Assembly: GCA_033030425.1 (NCBI GenBank)
Contig: JAUFSD010000004.1
Coordinates: forward strand, 868,001 to 932,000
DNA from: Verpa conica
Lineage: Eukaryota; Ascomycota; Pezizomycetes; Pezizales; Morchellaceae
Length of the DNA: 64,000 nt
Direction of reading: 5' to 3'
Positions 56,274-64,000 of this stretch are shown here, one piece after another. The position numbers and the translations under genes are program-made. A model generated the notes under the pieces. It was given only the letters and a program-made list of their open reading frames with translations. It did not search any database and had not been told where the DNA came from. Each line of letters opens with the position of its first letter. Positions within the stretch are counted from its first letter, which is position 1.

Positions 56274-57121
56274 ATGGAACGGCCGCCCGTCTTCTCACTG
56301 GATGTTCTCACCGACCGGGCGCTCGTGAAGGATATCGTTAAAGGTATGCCCTTTTTTATGTTTCAAAGGCCTCTCTACTTTTAATCTAGGGATATTGACA
56401 AGTCTGATCCGCGCTTGTCCTCTAGGTGTCATCTCTACAATATTCTTCCATCGTTTCTTCCCCACTGTACGTCCGAAAACTCGAGACCTGCTCGACCTCA
56501 CATTGGTATGTCTACTAGCGTAGAAGTAGGATCCAAACAGAATACGAAGCTTACCAACACATAGCCTGCAGTGGACGACCCTGAGCTTGAGGAGCTCATA
56601 GATCAACGTACAAACCTGTTAATTAAGTCTATTGAAGCATCTTCCGGCGCTGTAACAAAGCCCCACCGTGGTCAGATGGCAGGTAGTTAAATTATGCTTA
56701 CCCTTTTGGTTTTGGGGCGTATGCATTTCCTATATAGATGAAGGTTAACCGAGTTCGAGTTTATACAGTTGAGTTCTATGAGAGACGGCCGAAGAAAGCA
56801 TGGTTCTCTAAAGCGGAGGAGAAGGTTTGCTGGGAGCAGTGGGTGCTCAACGTTACACTTATAACTACTAGGACTGATTCTGGTGGGACTCCTTTACCTA
56901 GTAACTATCTAGAGGGTGTTAATCTTTTTGTAGACCGCGCGAGGGCCCGAGCATCGATTGAACACCAACTCCAGAAAGCAGTACTTGAGATCATTACTAC
57001 GGCTAGCCTACGCAAGGACCACATTCCTCCAATTACTACGAACGATTCAAACCCGTTCCCTTACCAGATAATTGTTTCGCCAAAGGGCGAGACTTGGGGG
57101 GCACGAATGGGCATATTTTGA
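56274..57121 (+). CDS. ATG101: Autophagy-related protein 101 (HORMA), about 206 aa
   Basis: ATG101 pairs with ATG13 in the autophagy initiation complex. Exons 56274-56343, 56426-56505, 56565-56651, 56738-57121 join in frame. The N-terminus MERPPVFSLDVLTD leads to IVKGVISTIFFHRFFPTVRP, then LDLTLPAVDDPELEELID; the C-terminal exon has VYTVEFYERRPKKAWFSK, EEKVCWEQWVLNVTL, KDHIPPITTNDSNPFPYQI and ends in MGIF, all typical. The third intron is uncertain: the model uses the GTAACA donor at 56652; the better-looking GTAGTT at 56685 would run into a stop after splicing. Either the weak donor is used or a frameshift is present. Confidence 0.88.
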
Positions 57122-58103
57122 ACCGACTAAGGGGAAGACCATAAATAGATATCAAATAACATTAAAAAAACAAGAGGGGGTTTATGATTGTGAGGGAATA
57201 TGTAGCAATAATGTACATATTGCTGCTACGATACCTCAAGACATAGGAGAATGATAGACTGGGGTATTGGAGTTTCGGCGCCTTGGAAGGGGTGGTATGA
57301 CATTCGTATGGACTTTCTTTCTTTCCTGAAACGTATATATTCAAATCACACATTCATGCTCCAACATATATGCGCATGTACTTAGGTGTTCATTAATATC
57401 TCGGAATGAGGCTGCAACCGCGTAACCTGACCAAAAAAAACGGTAACTCCAGACCAGCGACACAGCAAAATGGCACCTAGTGTAACGATTCTATTCAATT
57501 TGCTACTTCTATACAGCTTCCTCCCTTATGTGGTCGTTGTAGCTATTTACGCTGTATAGGTCACTTCTAGTGAGGTTATGCGGTTACAGCCTCATCCCGA
57601 GATGTTAATGAACGCCTAAGTATAACTAGTTCTAAGCCGTTGTTCACTACAACACAAAGGAGAGAATGTGGGAAATATGGGTTACAAGAGCCTAAGTAGT
57701 ATGTGCATAGGCTACCTATGTACTCATTTCCTCCCGATTGGCTATGCTAGAGTACATATCACTTTTACTTTGAAAATAATATATATGTAGTCTATGCGCG
57801 TTCCTAACCGTCCCGTTTCCCCTTCATCCACTTTATCCGCTGTACAAGGCCATTTCGGTGTGGGTGAGTCTTGATCATAGAATCTCACTCATGTAGCAAC
57901 TAGGCGGGAAGTTCCTGCGGTTGTGGCTGCGGCTGTGGCTGTAGGGGCCTGTTTCTGACTCTTTGTCGCGTGATGCGGGCGGGTCTTGTGACGACGCGTC
58001 TTCCCAAGAGGGGCTACATATATATATCTACTTCTACAGCCATCAGCGCAAGAGTCGGTAATCCAGAGTTATCCTTTCATTTAAGCACATAATATATACA
58101 GAT
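57122..58103. other. Intergenic region with one MITE
   Basis: Besides the element at 57381-57620 nothing is recognised. GTCGCGTGATGCGGGCGGGT near 57965 may belong to the KU70 promoter. Confidence 0.5.
57381..57620. mobile_element. MITE family B relative (240 bp, TIR CTTAGGTGTTCATTAA)
   Basis: Arms of about 48 bp (CTTAGGTGTTCATTAATATC left; complement of right CTTAGGCGTTCATTAACATC), with TA on both sides (57379-57380, 57621-57622). The tip is close to that of 31150-31414 (CTAGGGCGTTCATTAA), while the rest differs. Confidence 0.85.
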
Positions 58104-60236
58104 ATGTCGATGGAACATAAATGGAATCCGAAAGACGACGAGGTCGATGAAGAAGAAGAAGAAGATACTCAGGTAGATCTGCCTCACTTCCCACTCGACT
58201 ACAACCCATATAAAGTGCTCTAGCTAACTAGATTATCAAAATCAGCAATACCTAGCCCAAAAAGATGCTATTCTCTTTGCAATCCATGTGTGTAGCCTAT
58301 CATTACTCTATTCCGTGCTAATTCATCACCTAGGTCTCCGAGTCCATGCTCTCAACCCACGATGGTGAAGACCCAATGTCTACTGAGGATTCTCTAGTGC
58401 CTAAAGTAAAATCGAAAAAGGATTATGCTGTCTCCGCCGTCCGTACAGCTCTTCAATGCGCCTATAATGTTCTCCAGTCCCGTATTATTTCCAATCCGAA
58501 TGATATGATAGGGATTCTCCTCTTCGGGACCGAGACGACTAAATTCACCACTGAGGGAGGATCGGGAGGATACAAACACTGCTACTTGCTGCTCGACCTC
58601 GACGTACCTGACGCAGAGGGAATCCGCGGGTTAAAAAAACTTATTGAGGATCCCGATGAGTTTAAAGAAGTTCTTGTACCAGCGGGTGAACAGGTGTCAA
58701 TGGCGAATGTTCTATTTGCTGCAAACCAGATTTTTACGACCAAGGCTGCAAATTTCCAATCGAGGCGACTTTTTATAGTCACAGATGATGATGATCCACA
58801 CGAATCAGACAAAGCACTAAAAAACAGCTCTATTACTCGCGCGCGAGATCTTTACGACCTCGGCGTCCGTATTGATCCATTCTTCATCTCCAACCCCACA
58901 AAAAAAGGAGGTTTTGACGCATCAAAATTCTACGACGACATAATCTACCGTACCTCGGGGGATGAAGAAGATGACACCTTCATCACATCCTCAACCACCT
59001 CTGGGACTATGCGTTTAAAAGAAATGGTCTCCTCAATCCTCTCTAGAACCACTGCGAAGCGTGCCTTATTCAGTACCAAGCTTGAAGTCGGTCCGGGGCT
59101 GAGCATTAGTGTGAAAGGCTATCTCCTCTACAAGCGTCAGGAGAAAGCTAGGTCTCACTACGTTTACACCTCTGCCGAGCGTGCCCAGATCGTGACCGGC
59201 GCTACTACAAGAATTGCAGCTGAGACAGCAAAGGTAGTAGAAAAGGCCGAGATAAGAAAAGCCTATAAGTTTGGCGGAGAACATGTCGTTTTTACCCAGG
59301 AGGAAATGAAGGCGATGCGTAACTTCGGGGAACCGAATATCCGCATTCTTGGCTTTAAACCGACATCATCACTGCTATTTGACCACAATGTCAAGCCCGC
59401 AAACTTCATATACCCAGATGAAACAACCCATATTGGCTCAACTCGGACCTTTGCGGCTCTCCACAAGAAGCTTGTCGACTCTGACAAAATTGGCATTACA
59501 TGGTGCATCACCCGGCGCGGAGCGGCACCACAAGTCTGCGCGCTCTTTCCATCCCTCGAAATTGCCACCGATGGTGTCCAAACTCACCCCGCAGGCTTCT
59601 TCCTCATACATCTCCCCTTCGCAGACGACATACGCCAGAATCCCGAAGTTCCTTTAGTTAAGGCACCAGCACCCCTAATTGATCGCATGAGGGCTATCGT
59701 GAAACAGCTACACATGCCAAAAGGGTATACACCCGAGAAGTATTCAAACCCCGCTCTGCAATGGCATTATCGCATCTTGCAAGCAATAGCGCTAGATGAA
59801 GACCTTCCGGAGAAAGCCGTCGATTCGACGTTACCAAAGTTCAAGCTTATTGAGAAACATGCTGGTGTGCAGTGCAGAGAGTGGTTTGAAGAGCTTGAAA
59901 TTGCGAGTGTAGGGTTAGGCGTAGGGGGGGAGAAGACCGCGGGGGCTAAGAGAAGTGTAATTAGTGTTAGGGAGGGAGAAGGGTCGGCAAAGAGGGCAAA
60001 GAGTGAGAAGTCTACAGCTATAGGGGATGAGATTGAGGGCGCTTGGAAAACTAACAGTTTAAATAAGGTCCGTACTTCTCTCCTCTTATTACGGCTATAG
60101 TACTGTGTTGACATATGTACAGCTCACTGTTGCGAAACTTAAATCTTGGCTGGAAGAGCATGGGCTTAGCACATTTGGAAAGAAAGCAGCTTTGCTAGCG
60201 GTTGTGGAAGAGTACTTTGAGACAAAGTGGAGCTAA
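58104..60236 (+). CDS. KU70: KU70, DNA end-binding subunit, 652 aa
   Basis: Four exons join in frame: 58104-58172, 58246-58287, 58334-60067, 60123-60236. KU70 and KU80 form the ring that binds broken DNA ends in non-homologous end joining and protects telomeres. An acidic N-terminus (DDEVDEEEEEDTQ) precedes the von Willebrand-like domain (YLAQKDAILFAIHVSESML); the Ku core follows (SISVKGYLLYKRQEKAR, FGEPNIRILGFKPTSSL) with the C-terminal arm, and a SAP DNA-binding domain ends the protein (VAKLKSWLEEHGLSTFGKKA), its start encoded just after the last intron. The last donor is non-canonical in context (AAG|GTCCGT). A basic NLS-like GSAKRAKSEK precedes the SAP domain. Confidence 0.94.
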
Positions 60237-60536
60237 ATACCTGTAGGAGAGAAATTATTTAAAGTCACGAGATCTAGATACCTATCTATGGTTTTTATGA
60301 ATTATATCTGCATTATGACATGGACTTGCTTCAGCACCACGGTGCTTGCTTTTCAGTTCCTCTTATTCGTGGCTTTAATCCCCTGGTATAAATATCAGAG
60401 CTCAATATTCCAGGACAGGCAGTTCTCGAATGCTTGTTTTAGTATCATAAATAAAAAATCTTAAAGTATCCGCGTATTGCTATGGTGTATGATATAGTAG
60501 ACAAGAAAAAACAAGACAGTGTATTACAAAGGAGTT

Positions 60537-61776
60537 CTACTTTTTAAGCGGAAACCCATCAGTGCCAATAAGCGACTCTTCGGTCCTCACCGGGCCCTCC
60601 CCAACACTCGTCAGAATAAGCCTACTAACACCCTCTGTTAAGGGCTCACACAACCTTGCATCGAACCCCTCGGGAATTTTTGACTCAATACCTGCATATC
60701 TTCCTTCCCAACCTGGAACCTCGGAAGTGAAAGGTTTCAAAACACCAAGAATTATAGTTTCATGCTCCTGCTCATAGTAGATGACACAGTTTGGGCCCGC
60801 ATCAAAAGTATACGCTGCGATACTCTTCCCAGCAACCCTATTGAGTTCCTCAACAATCCTAATAGAAGCTCTTGAGATATCATTTAAGTAGAAAATCGGT
60901 GGTAATGTATCTAAGCACACGGCATGGAACTGGTTTGAATCTGCCATGGTCAACTTTGCGAACGTCTCGAAGTCCTTGTTCTGAATGGCCGTCTTTATGG
61001 TATCCATTCGTTTTGGGACTATATTCTTGGCGCGGTGTTCAAATAGCTCTGAGGTTGCGACGGTGGCCTGCATTCCTGAGGTAGAAGAGACGCCTTTCTT
61101 TTCAGCAGAGACGACAAGAATTGCGGCACGCATCGTTGGCCAGTGGGAAGCTTCGGCGACCTGGACAGCGAGTGAGTCGGATCCGTCGGCAGCGGTTCCC
61201 ATCTCCCAGGCTACGTACCCACCAAACAAGGACCTACACGCGCTCCCAGAACCTTGTCGTGCAATTCTAGATAGATCCGTGGGTGAGTTAGGAAGATCGT
61301 ATAAATTCCCAATCGCACGGACAAGTGCGGCAAAACCAGCGGCGGAGGAAGCGAGACCAGCAGCGGTAGGGAAATTATTTTCTGAGACAATATGGATATT
61401 GTAGTCGCTCAACTTTGGTAGAGAGGGGTCGTCATCTTCGAGCTTCTTACGGAGTGCTTTTAGTTCGCGGAAGCAGGCCTGTTGACGAGGACCGGAGATA
61501 TCTTGAGGTTCGCCGTTAAGGTAGAGGCGGTTCTCGGTGAAGGATGGAGAACAAGCAGCAGAGGTATGGGTCCGGAGATCTGATTGGGAGAGGGTAATGG
61601 AGAGGGAAGAGTTTGTGGGGAGATTGAGCTTTGTGTCACGTTTACCCCAATACCTGCAGGTACTGATTAGGTCCGTAACTGACAGAGATTTTGATGTATA
61701 TGATAGGGACTTACTTGATAACAGCAATGTTGACAGGAGCGGTAGTGCTTGCAGTGTAGATTTGAGAGTCTGACAT
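60537..61776 (-). CDS. ERG19: Diphosphomevalonate decarboxylase, 392 aa
   Basis: Two exons join in frame: 61776-61715 and 61653-60537, intron 61654-61714. The enzyme converts mevalonate diphosphate to isopentenyl diphosphate with ATP, in the cytosol, feeding sterols. GHMP-kinase fold: APVNIAVIKYWGKRD at the N-terminus (split by the intron after Ile), the NLPTNSSLSITL strand, the ATP-binding loop FPTAAGLASSAAGFAALV, ARQGSGSACRSLFGG, and the catalytic Asp of FDAGPNCV. The conserved MADSNQFHAVCLDT is also present. Length equals the family norm (yeast Mvd1 396 aa). The gene is convergent with KU70 and divergent from the heme lyase gene. Confidence 0.95.
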
Positions 61777-62615
61777 ATTAGGTGAGTTGGTATATTTGGT
61801 GGTAGGTGTGAAGATGGTTTTTTTTTTTTGATTTCGTTGGTGGAGGGGGAGGGAGGGGTTATTTATTTGTCTATAGGCCCATTAGTTGTCCGCCAAGATC
61901 CCGTCAAGACAGCCTCAAATTTGGTGTTTCGGAAGCCATGGACCTGTTTGGAATACTATGATATCCAGGACTACAGCAGAAACGCGCTGGGAAACCGCGG
62001 GCTTATTTATAGTCTGAGGGTATATATTCAGAGATAAGGGGGGTAAATGAGAGATGGATAGCAAACGGAAGCGAAGGACAGGTATTTTAATAGGCCAACT
62101 AGACGATACACAAGCAGGAACGGATAAAGCCTCGTAGAAAATATAAAGGGGGTCAAGTAGGAGATAGGAGAGAGATAATATGGACAGATAATATCACTAA
62201 TCCTCAATAGAATATGGACACAAAAATATTTTATAGACACGGAGACACTACATGTACTTAGTACTTACAAGCATTTCTGATAGAGTGCGAGTACCATAGC
62301 CTTAAGGCTACATGCACTATTCATTCATACTACTTAGTACTACCCCATCCCCAATCTCCGCTTGGTAGATCCAAGAATGGAAGCTGTAACTTCGTCTTCG
62401 GGTAGGATTGATCATATCCTGACAAATATTTCCCATGTATTTAGTTGCCTGAAGAGTACTTTCAGTTCTAGGGGGAGCGATAGTTAGTAATTTCTTTTAA
62501 GCTCAAGCTAGGGTTAGGGTTTCATAATTAGATTTGGTTCAAAGCAACCGATCTACCCTCCACATTATCACTCGTTTCTGCCCGCGGGTGCCTACAAAAA
62601 ATTTCACAACACAAC
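61777..62615. other. Divergent region between ERG19 and heme lyase genes
   Basis: Holds both promoters. A CTGAGG/TATATAT-rich stretch and a few pyrimidine tracts are seen; no ORF of note. Confidence 0.5.
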
Positions 62616-63511
62616 ATGTCCAATCCTAGAGCTCCCATCACAGAACTGCCAGAGTCTGTATGTCCAGTCGACCACACCACCCGCTCTGCCTGGCTCAACG
62701 CCACAAAATCCTCTGCATCCTGTGACTCCTCAACAATGAACCAGGACCTACCCCCAAACCACCCACCCCTCCGCTCTACTCCTCCACAACTTACTACGGA
62801 ACGTGAGATTTCATCAATCCCGCGCGCAGGGGTTGAAGGCTCAAATCAAGAACATGACCTACATACTATAAGTCCAGTGAAAGGGGCACTAGGAAGGTGG
62901 ATATACCCGTCAGAGGAGATGTTCTTTAATGCTATGAAGAGGAAGGAGTGGGATCCGAAGGCGGAGGATATGAAAACTATTGTGCCGATACATAATGCGG
63001 TCAATGAGAGGGCCTGGAAGGAGATTAAAGAATGGGAGGCTGGGAGAGGGTCAGAGAAGTATGTTTTCTTCATTCTACCCTTAGTGTCCCCTAAAATCTT
63101 TGATTTTTTTAACTTATTTCAATATATCCCAATAGCCGCAAGTTGCATAGAAAGTCTTATACTAATATATGAAAGATGCGGTGGCCCTAAGCTCGTCTCC
63201 TTCTCTGGCGACTCCCAAAAACTTACTCCCAAAGCCCGTCTCCGGGTCCTCTTCGGGTAAATCTACCGCCACCTGCCCCCGCCCCTGCCACACATTTACT
63301 AAAAACTCGCAGCTATCATGCACCATTTGACCGCCATGACTGGACCGTAGACCGCTGCGGTAAAAAAATCGACTACGTAATAGACTTTTATAGCGGTAAA
63401 CATGACCCGGAACGACCCGAAGCCGTAAGCTTCTATTTAGATGTGCGGCCGAAGTTGAGTATAGAAGGGGTAGTAATGAGGACACAGAGGTGGTTTGGAT
63501 CTTTCTTTTGA
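62616..63511 (+). CDS. Cytochrome c heme lyase (holocytochrome c synthase), 240 aa
   Basis: Three exons join in frame: 62616-63058, 63176-63256, 63313-63511. The enzyme attaches heme covalently to cytochrome c (or c1) in the mitochondrial intermembrane space. A CPVDH heme-regulatory motif is at residues 16-20. The core has [59 protein letters not shown], and [14 protein letters not shown], whose His is the presumed heme ligand, then VIDFYSGK and the C-terminal [11 protein letters not shown]. Yeast CYC3 and CYT2 are both related, and which cytochrome is served cannot be told from this sequence. The first intron contains TACTAATA. Confidence 0.92.
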
Positions 63512-63934
63512 GGAGAGATAGAGTATTGTATTTATTTTTTGGGGGAGAGGGAGAGTTGTAAATGCAGCTAGGAACCAAACTAGAATATATATTATAATTA
63601 AATCCTTTGACCCTATATATTACTACATGTATCATTCGGGCAGTAAATCTACTAAATATCACCGTTACGATAAATTCCACGCTGTTATCAGGGGTCGATC
63701 TTACATTGCGACGCATATATGTATTTAGCAGCATAGGCTCTATAGAATCTTAAATGGATTGCCTCCTCTAGGATGATGCATATATGTAGTTACATACAGC
63801 TACTAGTGAGGTCAGTCGGGCTTTACCCCTAGCCCTAGCCAATTAGATCAGTCACGTGTAATCACGTTAAAGTGGAACAAGCATCTTAACGCGTCTCTCA
63901 CATCGCGCAACAGGAGCGTAGGCATTAGAGCACA
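63512..63934. other. Intergenic
   Basis: No gene seen; a 190-codon minus ORF overlapping the heme lyase 3' part (63734-63162) is a shadow frame. GTCACGTG at about 63852 could be an E-box/bHLH site for the downstream gene. Confidence 0.4.
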
Positions 63935-64000
63935 ATGTCTTCTGGCGACTCCAACAACGACCTTGATATCACCTGTGCTGTTTCTAAGGAGCTAAGGGGG
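63935..64000 (+). CDS. Start of an unidentified gene, cut by window end
   Basis: ATG after CACA begins MSSGDSNNDLDITCAVSKEL and is open to the end of the window. Too short to identify. Confidence 0.4.
   Translation, partial: MSSGDSNNDLDITCAVSKELRG

Noticed and set aside
63162..63734. 190-codon minus ORF
   Set aside because: Overlaps the last exons of the heme lyase gene in antisense and lacks motifs.
1..64000. CRISPR array
   Set aside because: The tandem arrays have no unique spacers and the genome is eukaryotic.

Overview
The window is nuclear DNA of a filamentous ascomycete. The evidence is short introns of about 45-136 nt with GTAAGT/GTATGT donors and CTAAC/CTAAT branch points, single-copy genes typical of Pezizomycotina (PEX3, ATG101, KU70, RFX factor, UreF), and large blocks of LINE, LTR, Tc1 and Helitron material. 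The transposon load would suit Pezizomycetes (truffle or morel relatives), but that is only a guess. Multi-exon models below were joined by hand; those called in-frame have exon lengths that sum to a multiple of three.

Layout. 1-7.3 kb is retrotransposon debris: a LINE ORF1 cut by the window edge, an AT-rich tandem repeat, a LINE with ORF1/ORF2 joined by a TAATG overlap, an LTR-like element of about 1.26 kb, and a LINE 3' end with poly(A). 7.3-17.3 kb holds a Helitron: a 350-aa accessory protein gene, then a Rep/Helicase gene whose first intron was hit by a LINE (17-bp target duplication). An 18-bp minisatellite and a frameshifted TET/JBP-like 2OG-Fe(II) dioxygenase follow. 17.7-22.9 kb is satellite DNA (hexamer, 60-bp, GGCA and about 140-bp repeats) plus a clean 1255-bp LTR copy with 5-bp target duplication.

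22.9-34 kb carries two protein kinases (a CaMKK/Ssp1 type with a broken junction and a Hal4/Hrk1 type), a cluster of small TIR elements with TA duplications, and an eight-exon multi-pass membrane protein. 34-44 kb is gene-poor and contains a rearranged double LTR insertion and a dead Tc1/mariner element.

44-64 kb is a normal gene island: UreF, a Sis1-type DnaJ, an RFX transcription factor, YOP1/REEP, PEX3, ATG101, KU70, ERG19 (mevalonate diphosphate decarboxylase), cytochrome c heme lyase, and the first codons of one more gene. These genes serve unrelated housekeeping pathways (urease maturation, chaperoning, ER shaping, peroxisome biogenesis, autophagy, NHEJ, sterol synthesis, cytochrome c maturation) and share no visible operon-like logic; PEX3/ATG101 and ERG19/heme lyase are divergent pairs.

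The most unusual material is the Helitron neighbourhood (accessory protein plus DNA-base dioxygenase) and the LTR-like family, which contains a tRNA-like segment with A and B boxes and has undergone nested insertion and inversion.
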